A stretch of DNA of 64,000 bases from Dichotomocladium elegans. Taxonomy: Eukaryota; Mucoromycota; Mucoromycetes; Mucorales; Lichtheimiaceae. Under the pieces are notes generated by a model that saw nothing but the letters and a program-made list of their open reading frames with translations, did no database searches and had not been told where the DNA came from. Shown here piece after piece: positions 22,528 through 35,357 of the stretch. A program made the position numbers and the translations under genes. Each line of letters starts with the position of its first letter. Position 1 is the stretch's first letter. The stretch lies in contig JAIXMN010000001.1 of assembly GCA_025716815.1 (NCBI GenBank), positions 124,001 to 188,000 on the forward strand, given 5' to 3'.

Positions 22528-23018
22528 TGCATAAGAATGCGCAATGCTAGCTAGTTTTTTGGCAGGCTTACCTGACAGAACGCCCTAAAACTATATGACA
22601 AACGAAATGGTGTGAAGAACAAAAGCGAACGAGGGAGATAGAAGTAAACGAGCAAAGAGCGAAGCGAGAGACCGAGAAAAAAAAACGCAGAATGCAATGT
22701 TTCAATGGCACACACGAATGAAACTTCCAGAGGAAATGGTTTTCGATAAAACAAAGAAAAAGGCGTGTGAGCAATGTGGAAAGGAAGAACCAATCAGAAG
22801 AAGAAAAATTGTCGGTGGGGAAACCCAAGATTCTCATATCTTTCTTTTCTATCTTTCCCTAAACGCGTAGGTTTTACATGCAAGTAGAAAACATTGGATT
22901 AATCTACGAGTTGCCCTCATACTCTGGAATGCGTAAAAACATATGCAAGTGCGTGCGGTGGGAGAATGCGCTGTCTGAATGTTGGGGGTGGGGTATCAAA
23001 CCAATAGGGCTGCTGCTG
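22528..23018 (-). other. Antizyme 5' leader and Rim15 3' flank
   Basis: On the minus strand this is pyrimidine-rich leader sequence with a strong splice donor CAG|GTAAGC after position 22572, indicating a 5'-UTR intron upstream of the antizyme start. The part next to 23019 is the 3' flank of the Rim15 gene. Confidence 0.5.
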
Positions 23019-26000
23019 CTATGGTTGTTGCTGCTGCTGTTGTGATTCTTGCGGGTGTCCTGGTTTCGATGTTAGCCGACATGTAGCCGTAGAACTAAAA
23101 GATGAAGCGGATGAGTGGTGAGCAAGGAGTGGTGGCCGTACGAGCTGCTCGCCGGATGTCCCGCAAAATTCCTGAAGCGCCTGATAAATGATATTCTTTG
23201 TCACAGGCTTGCTGAGAATGACATCGAATGCACCTGCGAGACGGGCTGTGCGCTCGTAGGCGGTTACTGCGACAATAGGCGTATCCCGGTTCGTGTTGTT
23301 CGTCGATTTGATCATCCTCGCCGCTGCTTCACCATCAACTGCAGATCGAAGAATATAGGTCAGTAAACATAATCCATCTTCAGGGCTCTGTCAATACTTA
23401 CTAATCGGCATCCGGATATCCATGAAGATGATATCAAAACGTACATCACTCATAGCACTTCGTATGGCCTGGGCACCGTTGCGCACAATCACACATCTGC
23501 AGCTCAGTGTGTGGAGAATAGTCTCCAGGATCTTGCAGCTAATCGGGTTATCGTCTGCCACCAGGCAATCAAGTGTTTTAAGCTTATGTACCGCATTCGC
23601 CTCGAAGATCGACCGATGTTCCGCTGTAGTTAACCGGTCGCCCGGAGACGACACAGATCTTGAGCGGCCACCTTGGTTCTTGGTTTTCACTGCCGCATGA
23701 TTGTGTTGATGCTGCAAACTGTTATGACTACTAAAGGGTTCGTTCGACTGCCGCAATCCGCCAGCCTTAGTCGATGCTGACGCTGAGGGCACAAGACTTG
23801 GTGGCGCCGATTCAGATGTTTCTCCTTCCAACGCTGTGCTAGACCTTCGCTGAAGTGCACTCTTGAGCGGTGATGATTTGCTGCTCATATCTCCCGCAAC
23901 AATGCTATCATGGCGGATTTTCCGGATCGCATCCTCATTGGCTTTTTCGAGTACGGGAAGATTTTTGTACGTAAATGTGCCAAACTCATCCTCCACCGCA
24001 TGTGTTTCCTTATTATTGAGGGAGACAGAAGACAGACGGAGACCTCCTGGGTGCGTCTGCTGGCTCAGGTGTTGGTGTGGGGACTCATCGTGTAAACTGG
24101 TCACATTTTCCGGATTTTGCTCTTGGATGATCGCATTCGCCAGCTGTACTTGCTGTCGCTCATCCTCCGGAAGTTTTTCATGGAGAACAGGTATTGCTTG
24201 ATCTGGCGGCATGGTCGCCCCACGAAGATCAAAGTACATGGTATCCTCCATGTCATCCGGCTGTGGCACAAATGCCGGTGATTCGGTCAGCAATGTGTCC
24301 CAGTTAATCCCCTTAAAGAAGGGATGGGCCTTGACTTCCTCAGCCCCATTGGCGCCAAGACGCTTATCCACATCGAGTGTCATCAATTTCTCCATAAAAT
24401 CACGTGCTTCCGGCGAGATATCAACTACATCCTCATGCCAATCGATACGCCGTGAAAGGATGTTTTCAAACACCTTATCCGGAGTTTCGGCATGGAATGG
24501 CGGGATACCGTAAAGGAATTCGTAGCAGATCACACCAAGTGCCCACCAGTCCACCATGGTGTCTTGGCTTGTTCCTAGAATACTTTCCGGGGCAATATAA
24601 TCAGGTGTTCCGACAGCCTTGCGCGATGTATCGGTTTTCTCAGATTGCATGTAACTAGGCGGTCCGGCTATTTGCCCTGAAAGCGCGCGCGGTGTGCTGT
24701 CCGCCATATCCGCCGCAATGCTGTGAGTTTCGGCTTGCCGTGGTGGCGCCTGCTGTCGTTCGTCTTCGAACAAAACGCTAAAGTAGGAGTGTTTGTATGC
24801 ATTGTTGTTGCTGTTGCCACTGATGGCTGGTGTCGTTTTCAATTCCGGAGACCCTGTTGGCGAAGGTGCTGGAGATGTTGGCGGTGGGACTGAGTCTTTC
24901 CTACTGCTGAGTTTTGGTCCAGTAGTGCTGAGTTCATCTCGTACACGCCGGTTCAAAAAGCCAATACGAGAAAGGCCAAAGTCTGTCAGCTTGAGATGTC
25001 CGTTTTGGTCGATCAGTAAATTGTCAGGTTTCAAATCTCTGTCGAACCAATAAAAAAAATATTAAGCAACACATAAAAAAAAAGAGTATAATTTGCAACA
25101 CCTACCGATGGATTACATCCTTGCTGTGGAGGTACTGCAATCCAAGGGTCACCTCAGCGAGGTAATTACGTGCCCAGTCCTCCGGAAGGCTTCCAAGAAC
25201 CTTTATCAGCGCAGAGCAATCGCCGCCGTTGAGATATTCGAGGACCAGATAGAGATAGTCTTTGGATTGGAATGTATAATATAGCTTTGTCACAAATGGG
25301 CTATCTGTCTGGGTCATAAGAATCATGCGCTCAGCCTTCACATTCATGACCTGGTTCTTTGCAATCATGTCAGATTTCTTCAAAAATTTGATCGCATAAT
25401 AATCGCCTGTTGAACGCTTCTTGGCTAAGAACACCGAACCAAATGCGCCCTTACTGATCGGCTTGATGATATCGAAGTCCTTGATGCTCGGAGGGGTAGG
25501 GCGTGGAGGAATAAAGGCCTGGAGCGGTGACAGAGGGGACTTACCAGCAGGTAGGTCTTTGCTTGGCACCTGTGGCTTGAGTCCAGGAGACGCTACTGGT
25601 GTATCAATCACCTCAGCCTCAAGGATCGGCAGACCAGACGGTCGGTGTGCATGTTGTACTCGATGCTTCTCCAATCCTGCGGACGTGGCACTCGAACAAG
25701 GAGAATGTGGACTCTGATGGGAATGCCAGCCTTTCTTGCGACGATGCCGTCTTGACAATCGATTGACCCCTTTGAATTTCCAAGATTTGAGTTTGCTTAG
25801 TAGCCCTTTCTTGGCAGGAAGGGCATCATCACCTTTGGCGCAGTCATCGGTCATATCTGCCTGCTGCACATTGCCCTCAGCTAGAGGCACAAACTCGGAC
25901 CATCCAACCTCTTGCTGCATACTCTTTTGAAAATCATTTCTGGCGCGCTCATTATACTCGAGATGGTCACGCATACGGTTGACAGCATCCACCTTTTTGC

Positions 26001-29000
26001 GGATCAGTTGCTCGACGTCTCTTATCAATATCGCTGAATTCGGACTTTCTGCTGGAGGGGGACGCCAATAGAGGATTTTCACCATCTTGCTTTTGGATCG
26101 AGGCGACTGTAGAGATCGCGGTCGGCCTTTCTCATCCTCGTCATTCTCATCGTCATAGCGGCCGGGCATGGAGATGGCTAGTGCAACGTCAAGTATCTCA
26201 ATGAGGTCCTTATAAACCTCAACCTCGGCCTTTCGCTGTTCAATCTGAGTTGGACCCTGCTCGATAGGGAGATCCTCAGCTCCGTAGATTGAGATTTGAT
26301 CAGCTTCTTCGTCTTGGTTGACAGACGGGGGATTGACTTCCGCCGAACTGTCTTCAGTACACCTTGCAATATCCTTCTTCGCGCTTTCAATGAGCTCTGT
26401 CACGTGAAAACGAAGATCGCGGAGACTATCGTTTACAATATTAACTTCCATCTCCGTGCGGTGAATTTCAATGCAGAGTTCCGAGTGTTGCTCAAAGAAT
26501 GCAGCCACAACCCAACGCTCACACACATTACAGAGGACAGGTGGTAGCGACATTAATGCTTCCCGCGAAATCTCGTCGGGTTCCTCAGGAGCATTGACGG
26601 GCTTCGTTTCTACACCTGGTGCCTCCACATTAGACGCGTCTGCCGGATCAATTACAGGCTCGGAAAAGGATCGGTTACGCCTCAAAATTGGTTTTGCGTG
26701 CTCTTGATCATCATGTTTGGTGGAAGAGCTCGATATAGAGGGTTGTACCCGTTCGATCAACGACCACCGTCGTGAACTCACCGGCTTGATCACCCACATA
26801 GTATGACTCGGTTCGCCCGTCACACGATTATACATAAGCATTCCCTTTCCTTCCATCTCAGTCGTGGTGCTGTCGTCAGCAGTCACCATATTAAACCGGA
26901 CTTCGACAGTCTGAGAATCATCTGCAAGGAGCTCTTCTGTAGCTTCGTTAAAAACACGCTGATCTTCGACAGCCAGGAATTTAGAGATGCTAGAACCCAT
27001 CACCGACTGAGCGTCGGCACTCCTGTAAGTGTGGGAAGACGAGTTCGCCGTGAGGATTTGCGTATCTCTTCCTTTGAATCAAACGATAGACTTACCCTAT
27101 GACATCGAGCCAGACAGGACTGACATACTGTACTGCAGAAGTCCCCAGACTAAGTTCCATGATGATGGTATTATTTTGACCTCGTTCAGCAGCTTCCTGA
27201 AGATCGATATTGTCATTCAAGGTGTCGGCACCTTCTTGGTCATCAGAAGAGAATACCGATGTGCCCTCGTCATTTACAAGCACACGACTACGCACAGCGG
27301 CACTAACTTCCCCGCGCCCATCACTGCTTGTTGTTGGTAATCGCTGCCGCCCGTAGCCTTGGTCACTGTACTCACCGTCATCTGTCTTCGACTCGAGATC
27401 GGTGGTTGCCCCGCCATCAGTATCGCTCGCTAATGCAGGAGACTGGCCCCATGAAGATGCCCAGAATGCCCGCTCGGTTTCCCACCAGTCCAACACGCGA
27501 TTAAGAGCTGCTACACCCAGCAACAGGCGGACATACCACTCGCGACATGGCCACTCGGTATGCGTATCCCACTCGGACCCGAGCGCCTGGATCTTCGAGA
27601 CCAGTTCTGCGCACATACCGTTATAGTCGATGAAAAGATCCAGGGGTGTATCCATCACACTTTGTGCAAGCCCGATCAGTTCCTGAAGAGTCAAGATAAA
27701 AGGCGTTGGTAAATACGAATCTTCCGAGATTAGCGTCACCATATTGCTGACAGTGCCGCTCTCTTCTGTGCATTGGTGTGGATCCTTCTCGAGAATTGAT
27801 GATTCCCGAAGTTGCTCATCTGCTTCTTCTTGCTCCTCGATATCATGGAGATCCGTAGGTGGGTTGCGTTGCTTTCGTAGAAGCATATTCGGTCGGTTAG
27901 CGGTGGACTCGAGAGACTGAGACCGATTGGATTGAGTGAAATCCTGAACAGCTGTCAAGTATTCGATATCTTCATTTTCACTCGGGCTATCATCTTCGGT
28001 GCTGCTGACGTCACGTACACCTCCTTCAAGAATGTCGTCTACGTCCTCGACATACTGGAGCCCGCGCTCGACATATTCATTTAGACCATCGATGATACAT
28101 CGCATTTCCATGTCGCATGCTTCTTTGGCATATTGCAGGCGTGAACGGATAGTGGTCTGAACGCGAAGAGGAGATGGCGTGGCTGTGGAGTCGTCACCTT
28201 CAGAGGGAATGCCAAAGATCTTTCCCAGACGGCCAAAAAGTCCTGGTTTTTGGTCGCTAGGATTACTAAACTGATATCCAATTTGTGTTGGACCATGTGA
28301 AAAAGGTTTCCGCCCGGAAGGATGGGGCAGCCTGCTAAGATTTGCGACAACGGGTGATCTAGCTGCGCTGGAATTATTGTCGGATAGACTATCGAGCTCA
28401 TCAGGAACGCTAGTGTTGACTAGAATATTGGATTCATCCGGAGAAGTCAAGCATCGCCTGAGCTTCGGTTTTTGAGGCCGCGCCATAGAGGACGATGATT
28501 CGGAGGGTAAGTTCTCGTGGCTGGACGAACTAGATTTTAAACGAGTGTCCTTCAAAACATAATCGGGTAAGTGGTAAGTATCGCTATGTCGCCTGAGTGG
28601 TACTGCAGTGCTCTCAGTCGGTTTTGACCGGTAACTTTCGGCGGCCGACTTTACTATATCCCACCATTGGAAGAGGCGATGACCAACTGTGGATGACGGG
28701 CTATGGGATAATGACTTTTGGGAACAGATAGACTGCCTGCGTTCACGTTCACTGTCTTTGAGTTTTCTGTATTCCTCAAGCCAATCTACCCATGGCACAT
28801 CATTGATAGTACTGCGCTTGTCTATTGCGTCTTTAGTTCCCAAGCCGGATTCTTCATGCGCCACAATCTCTTCATTTGTAACTTGGATGGTTGGCATACG
28901 TTGACTATCCTTTTTTAGGCCAGTAATATTCGCAAGATGCTTTCCATCGTCGTTATTGCCGTCACTGTCTTTGGGTCCTGCTTGAAGAGAGCACCATCGT

Positions 29001-31288
29001 TTAACCTTAGCAGACCGAGATAGATAGAGCTTCTCGCCATACGATATATCTTTTTCTCCATCGAACGAAGGACGCTCTTTGATATATGGGTTAGCATTTT
29101 TCTAACTTCCTCGCAAGATTGAAAAAGAGTGGGAAAGGGGAACCATACCTCTAGGTTGTACAAAATAATCACTGTCTATATCCCGCTCCCAGGATATTAA
29201 TTCTGGGGCAGAAGTGCTACCGCTCATGACGAGAGGATGGTGTACTATTTGGAGATTCTCGGAATCAAGATCATAGCCGCTGGAGGTGGCGTTGAGGAGC
29301 AATGCAGGATAGACGGGTGCTTGAAGAAGGTGGTGATGATGATCTATGAAATTGCCATCTTGAGAATCAGCAGCAGTGACGTCTGAGGACGGTCTAGGCT
29401 CATTGTCGCTGTCCAGATTAATCTCAACTACGTCCTTGTCTGCCTCGTTAATACTAGACGAGCCCAAACGGCCACTCCCAAGAGGCGGAGTGTCCACCGA
29501 CGATGGCATAGATCGACGGTTTGTCGTGCGCTTGCTCGATAACTGCCTTCGAAGTAGTGTGTGAAGCGAGTGTTGATAGGCCGAGACACCTGGGGGTGTG
29601 CTCGTATTTTTTATCTCAGGCGACATGCGGGTTGCGGACACGGAGGAAGAAGGTAGGTTCAGTGGAGGGATAGGTGGGGCATCAACGACCGGGTTCGGAA
29701 GAGCCCCACTAACAATGCCAGCAAGCTCCGAATTGGATATATTCTTCAGCATACTCATGGATGATCGCCGACTTGTCTTTTGAGATACATAGGCTCCTGA
29801 GTTTGAGGAGCCGGGTAGGTTCGCAGATATTCCGTTCGATGGGGATGACGATGAAGATGTGGGATCATATCTCGAAGTACACGATGCCTTGCCTTGAAAG
29901 AAGGAATGGGAGTCAGAAAGTATTGTTGGAGGATGATATCCATCGATTATCTTACCTCGTTCAAGGGTAGTTGTCGGACTGCCGCCTCGTGGCGAGTGAA
30001 ATAGCCGAGGAGAAGACGCAGGGGAATAAAACTCATCAGTCATCAAACTAGAGTCAGTCACAATAGAAGAGATGGAAGATGTCCGTCGTTCGTGAAAAGG
30101 TAGGCCAGTATGTTGGCTGCTGGTACTCTGGCGTTTGAGACCGAACCATTGGAGAGATGAGATGCTCTGGGTATCGGTGGAGGTGGCGGATGCAGCTTCG
30201 TCTGCATCTGTTGCGTTGAGGCTATCCATATAAGATGATTTCTTTATATGCCTGTCAGTATAGGATGAAGAAGCTGAGGAGCTAGGAGTGTTAAGGTTTT
30301 CATTGCGGGTCTCTCGAAGCTTTGATATTGATCCAGATTTGTGGGCAAGCACAGAGGAACGCATGTCCGACTGGTCCATTGAGTGGTCAGCAGCAGCAGC
30401 AGCAGCAATACGTTTGGGTATCATAGTCTTTGGAGAACCTGCAGGTGAAGAGGATGAAGAAGCATGATTCATTCCATCGGCCATCGAACTCTTTCTGCTT
30501 TTTGAAAGACGCACGCCATCCGCAATAGGGGTCGAGGGAGTGGATGGTGTGCCAGACCCATCCACAAAGGATGAAGACTGCGGTAATGCTGGAGACGAAG
30601 AAGAAATAGAGGCTGCACTCCCGTCAATCCAGCTCGCTCGCTTCGATTTGACCATGTATTTTCCTCCACTTCCAACTGGTGGGCTCGCATATCTCGGTGA
30701 GTAGTTTAGGTGCGATGGCTGCTGCTGCTGCTGTGACTGATGCGACTGCGGTTGGAGCTGCTTAGGCGAGCGAGGACAGGACGATGACACGCTCGGCGGA
30801 TTGGTAAGTGCATCTATATCCTTTCTAGAACTACTACTGTAATCAACGTCCGAGGTCGATTTACGTGACTGTATACTAGGTATTGATTCTAGATGCATAG
30901 GTGGTGTTTGAGTGGGTGTGTGGACAGGCTGTGTTAATTGCGACGATGGCCGGTTCTGTTTAGTGGCAGCGGAATCGTTGATGTCGTCGCTCGAAGAGGT
31001 CATCGATGATCGGCTTGCACGTCGCTTCAAGAGCAATGGCTGTGGTATCGGGACACTACGCACCCGAGTCGATGTTGAAGACGAAGGAGAGGCAATTGCG
31101 TTGGGTGCAGCAGAAGTGTGAGGACTGGCAGACATTAGACTTGAATGGCGGGAAGGATCGGAGTGGGGTGAAGCATGCGAGAGCGTCATTGTTGCCGCTC
31201 CAGCTCCGAGAGGATGCTGGAGTTGTGCGTTTGTAGGTGAAGATGACGCTGGAAGCGGAGGCTTCTCGCTCTTACTACTGTTTTCCAT
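23019..31288 (-). CDS. RIM15: Rim15-type PAS/kinase/response-regulator protein
   Basis: Exons 31288-29956, 29892-29149, 29076-27096, 27022-25106, 25038-23402 and 23338-23019 give 2644 codons in phase. The order is a long Ser-rich N-terminus, then KERPSFDGEKDISYGEKLY, then a PAS-like domain near residue 1340 (AVQYVSPVWLDVIG). A Cys/His motif follows near 1510 (LCNVCERW...FFEQHSELC). The AGC-type kinase starts near 1867 (ISKGAFGSVFLAKK, HRDLKPDN split by an intron, DFGLSRIG, GTPDYIAPES). A receiver domain follows near 2480 (VADDNPISCKILE, FIIFMDIRMP-type phospho-Asp site, VAVTAY, SKPVT). This architecture is that of Rim15, which acts below TOR, PKA and Sch9 to trigger quiescence through endosulfines. 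It is longer than yeast Rim15 (1770). The frame is open upstream to 31498, so the start is uncertain. Confidence 0.93.
29893..29955 (-). other. RIM15: In-frame 63-base intron of RIM15
   Basis: The segment starts GTAAGA, has a CTGAC branch-like motif followed by a pyrimidine tract, and ends TTTCAAG. It is 63 bases long and contains no stop, so retention would insert 21 residues without a frameshift. Splicing is inferred from the signals only. Confidence 0.6.
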
Positions 31289-32146
31289 TGGAGGTGGTTC
31301 TGAAGGTCCCGAAGGGGAGGACGAGTGCGGAAATGGTATGTTTAAAAAGCAAGTACGACCTACGAGCTTTTTGTTGTTCACAGAGAGGAATGGGCAAAGT
31401 GAATGGGATAGGAGCGGAATACAAATTACTCGGACAAATCTAGGCGACGCACATTTCAAACGGAGTACCCGGGTGCCTGGCATCGGCAGCATTGTCATTA
31501 AATGACTTGTTCCCGTTGAACACTCGTTTGATATGCGTCTAAGACTTTCTATGTGTCGACATTATAGGCTTCTTAGATGATATAGAATGCCATTACGAAA
31601 GGCGTAGGAAAGTACAGGAAAAGGTCCCGCCAAACACCCCAATCGAGCAAGTACTCGCGACCGTTGATTGGTGATACTTGAACGCATACAAACCCAAAAT
31701 GCGGGTATTGTGTGTCAAGGCGGAAGCTTTCCCCCGTCAAATTGCGCGCACATGCTTTTTTTTTTCAGCCAGGATCCGGTGGTGGGTGTCTATCTCTCCA
31801 CTCAACATCAACAAAAAAAGACAGTGTTATCCGTGCGCGTATGTGCAGATAACGTGTATTTGAGAATGAGGGTTTGGCGTATTCATACGCTAGTGTCTTG
31901 TCGTTCCCAGCTTCCCGGGTAACAAGGGTCACAGCTCTTTATTTATTTGTTTTTTCTTTTCTTGTCATTGGTATCGCCTGACGCTGGCTGCTGCTTCTAT
32001 TTCCACTTATTACAGTAATAACATCTAACACCGTCCCGCAACGCGTTCAGTTCACGCAAAGTGTGGAAGGCGGGGGAGCGAAGAAAAGCTTCGTTTTCCT
32101 TTTTTTCCTATTCACGTCCCTAAAGGAAAAAAGCAAAAGATCGAAT
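31289..32146. other. RIM15 upstream region
   Basis: The RIM15 frame remains open to an ATG at 31498, so coding sequence or a spliced leader may extend there. The remainder has T-runs and no supported gene. Confidence 0.4.
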
Positions 32147-33100
32147 TCATTTGTTTCTCGCATAGCAAAGCCAGCTTTCCGTGCGGGATCGATGGGAACG
32201 TACTGGCTTCACGTAAAGAGGCACCAAAGGATTAAGGACATGCCTGACATCGCAGAGTTCGAGAGAAAAACAATGTGCTTTGAGATATTCAACGGTGGCA
32301 ACCTGGGCAATTCTTGATTGGCCAGGACAGACGAACTGCTTGAGATTTTTGCAGTGAGTGACAAGAGACTCCACGGTGCGATATGTGATTGTATTTGACT
32401 GAATCATAGTGCGTGGAGCAACGACTATGACATCTTCAAGTGCTGGGTTGACGGTGATTATGGCCACAAGGCCATCGTCAGAGAAGATTCCACCCATGAG
32501 AACGAGATGGACAAGGCGATGACATTGCTCAGCTATAAGGGGCAAATGCCGATCGTTTACTGGACAGTCGTGGAGAACAAGTCGCATCAATGTTTCGGGC
32601 AAGTGACGTAGGACTGCATCTGTGGTATGGATGCTACAGCTGAATAACTCGAGAGAGGTGATAGCTGAGGTCGGGCATATTGGTTCACATACACTGTGAA
32701 GCGATAATGTGCGGAGCGCAGGAAATGGAGGAAGTATAAGCGGACGATGATGTCTGATGTCGTCCGTCGTATCTTGATTAGTTGGAAGAAACAGGTCTAG
32801 GCGTTGGATCCATTGGATGCTGTTGCAAGATGGTGTAAAGTGGGCAAAATCCGAAGCTTTTGTGATGCGGAGCGAGCACCATAGGCGCTCCAAGGCTTGT
32901 CTTGAAAAATGAGAACATGTCAGACTTGTCTGGGAGAGCGACGATGCATCGGTCATATGCTGCACAGTTAATAGTACTAGTTCCACAGGCAAACGGCATT
33001 CTGACTGAATTAATCTTGGCGTAGAAGCGAAGATGATGGAAGGGTAAGGCATCAATGATGACAGAAAGAGAATAGCAGCTTTTTGGGGCTTTATGATCAA
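32147..33100 (-). CDS. F-box protein with leucine-rich-like repeats
   Basis: This is a single uninterrupted frame of 317 residues. After a short N-terminus there is an F-box-like stretch (CRLPVELVLLTVQHMTDASS, SLTCSHFSRQALERLW). The rest has spaced hydrophobic repeats (RTLSLHSV, ITSLELFSCS, LMRLVLHDCPV, RLVHLVLMGGIFSDDGL, VESLVTHCKNLKQFVC) typical of LRR-containing F-box proteins. Such proteins select substrates for SCF ubiquitin ligases. The target is unknown. Start is ATG 33100, or an internal ATG about 16 codons later. There is no sign of introns. Mucoromycotan genomes carry many F-box/LRR genes of this sort, so orthology cannot be assigned. Confidence 0.75.
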   Translation of the reverse strand: MIIKPQKAAILFLSSLMPYPSIIFASTPRLIQSECRLPVELVLLTVQHMTDASSLSQTSLTCSHFSRQALERLWCSLRITKASDFAHFTPSCNSIQWIQRLDLFLPTNQDTTDDIRHHRPLILPPFPALRTLSLHSVCEPICPTSAITSLELFSCSIHTTDAVLRHLPETLMRLVLHDCPVNDRHLPLIAEQCHRLVHLVLMGGIFSDDGLVAIITVNPALEDVIVVAPRTMIQSNTITYRTVESLVTHCKNLKQFVCPGQSRIAQVATVEYLKAHCFSLELCDVRHVLNPLVPLYVKPVRSHRSRTESWLCYARNK

Positions 33101-34925
33101 AAAGAAGAACGGAGCCTTTTAGATACGTTCGCCCGCAAGTCGATACAAACATGCGCTTTTACGCTATTTAGGTCCACTTTCCTTTTTCCACAGTGTGCCC
33201 CGCCTTCGCTTGCTCGCTCGCAGGTCGTACCGCATGACTATTGCCCATGTCGATCTTTTTTTTTGCGAGCCTTCTTTAACCCCCATCCCAATCTACGTTC
33301 AAGTCCGCACATGTGTGAACGGCATGGGATACATGAGGATGCTCCTATAAATGCATCGTCGAAAGATACAGTTACACCGAATATCAGGAAAAGGACGTCG
33401 TACAGAGAGGGCCCAGAAGAATTGTCGTGTAACCTGTAAGGCCCACCGCCAGCACGTTGCTTCCCTTAACTTGCACCCTTACATGTACGTCTTGTACGGA
33501 GGTCCATACATCTTCCCTCCTACATACACACGACTTGAAGCACAGTACGTTCTTGACAGGTGCGCTTTCGGACGGCATCGTTTTCTTCTTCTCCCTATTT
33601 ATATATGTCACTTCAAAGAGTAGTAAAAATATTCAAGTGAGATATATACTTTGAATACTTCGCCCCCCAAAATAATAACTATATGATATCGATCAGGCAG
33701 TGGATAGTGGAGGTACTCCCCTTTTATTGATGTTATGTTACCATTATCCACTTGTCGGAATGTAGGAAGGTGGCTCTGTCAATGGTTTGCTTGGCATAAT
33801 TCCTAGCGTAGAATACTGTATTATCTGCATAGAAGCCGCGATCAGATGCAGGAATATGCTCCCTTTGCCTGAAGGGTAACACAGTTCGATGTGACGCGGC
33901 TAATGACGCTAAACAATAAATGAAGATGCACTATATTGGCTGCCAAATGTTTGCGAGCACTGTTGACGTCTCTCTTGTGCGCTTCGAGCGAAAATCGACC
34001 GGAGTAGCATGTTAGTGTATTTGTAATACACTCGAGGACTAGCCGAATAGCGAACTCCTCTTTCTTCTTAACCAATTGTCACACGTCAGCATAACGTGAG
34101 AGAGAGAGAGAGAGAGAGAGCCGTGTTGTCCTCGGTGACAAAAGAGAACAACCGGAGGAGACCCATGACAACCCTTTCTCATATGGATTCGTACAGGCAG
34201 CGCTGGAAGTTGAGCAACGTTAGACAGGTCCTTATGCAAGTGATATAAGCAAAGTTCTCAGACTGCGATGCTACTTCAATATATCGGACATGTCCGGTCT
34301 TGATTAAAATAAAACATTAAAAAACGATACGTCAACGCCGTCATGCGATACTAACGGATCCGTGTCGTTTACTCATAAGCTCCCTTTCTCTAATGGATGC
34401 GTTGTTCCACTGTCGGTACCACGTCCGGAGGGGATGGGAAATGTAATGAGAGATGCGGCAGGCTGCATCATATCATCGAATCCTTTCAAGTCTTGAGTAC
34501 GATTTGGGCGCATCCTGTCATCGTAAAAAGGATATGATCTAATACACACTCGGTTGCGAGGAATATACGGCAACCCATTGTTACTTCCGGTTAACGAACG
34601 CATGATGATTTAACTGAGTAAGCTCGCTGTCGAAAAGTCTGTTCCTCTCATAATCACATAGACATGAAGCTGTGTATTAGAGGGATGGGCGCTCTAGTGT
34701 GAACGTGAGTCATGCATGGGGAATAAAGTGTCCATTGTAAAATGCAAATGGGAAGAGGACTTTAGAGCGGCCCGTCGACAATATCGCGCATATCACACTG
34801 TCATTACATTTCAAATATCGATAATAACCTATACTCTATCTTCTTTCTGGAGATGACAAGACGGCTGCTGAACAGTGTGCTTTTATACCGGAATAGAGAT
34901 GGCACGGGCGGACGGGTAATGCTCT
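33101..34925. other. Gene-poor AT-rich stretch
   Basis: I see no supportable gene in this stretch. It contains a (GA)n repeat at 34097-34120 and several short frames without splice logic, for example 34603-34373 on the minus strand. Confidence 0.45.
34097..34120. repeat. (GA)n dinucleotide repeat
   Basis: A perfect run of about 12 GA units in intergenic sequence. Confidence 0.9.
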
Positions 34926-35357
34926 TTAATATGTGGGTAATATTGGACTGGGCGACCAGGGAGAATGTGAACCTTCGTCTGGTTCGTGGGCTGTTGGCGA
35001 AGGAGCATCTTGCAGCAACCGTAGGTGCTGGATCCGATCAAGTATAATGTGATGAATGATGGACGCATGCCGCCATTCAGAATCGAGATCGTCTCGAAAT
35101 GAGGCAATACGTATTTTACTCATTTGCGGTCGGGACTCCATGCGTATCAGAATGACCAACAGACCACGAAAAAGCCTCAAAAGTTTATCAAACGTGGAAT
35201 CCACGTAGGATTTGATATCGTCGAGGTTGCCGCTGATAAGGTGAGCGGTCGAATCGGTGAGATTTTCAAGATGATGTATTATGGACCTGGCCTGATACAA
35301 GCAGCGCAAAAATGCCGCGCAGCCATCGTCATCTCGCTCGAGTCTTCGAGCTGCCAT
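34926..35357 (-). CDS. Unassigned ORF or exon, 143 codons
   Basis: I do not recognise this protein. The frame begins MAARRLERDDDGCAAFLRCL and continues with helix-like, charged sequence (HHLENLTDSTAHLI, NLDDIKSYVDSTFDKLLRLF), then a hydrophobic stretch GLLVILI. Composition looks genuinely coding. A CGCAG acceptor lies just upstream in phase (LLSHAMAARR), and a further upstream open stretch (AKWKNKEYLKDVLGS, about 35430-35480) ends at a possible GTGGCT donor. It may therefore be an internal exon of a larger minus-strand gene reaching toward 36 kb. Neither the start nor the full exon chain could be fixed. Confidence 0.35.
   Translation of the reverse strand: MAARRLERDDDGCAAFLRCLYQARSIIHHLENLTDSTAHLISGNLDDIKSYVDSTFDKLLRLFRGLLVILIRMESRPQMSKIRIASFRDDLDSEWRHASIIHHIILDRIQHLRLLQDAPSPTAHEPDEGSHSPWSPSPILPTY

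Noticed and set aside
29102..31498. Treating the 798-codon frame as a separate gene
   Set aside because: The phase and conserved segment after 29076 show it is the N-terminal exon of RIM15.
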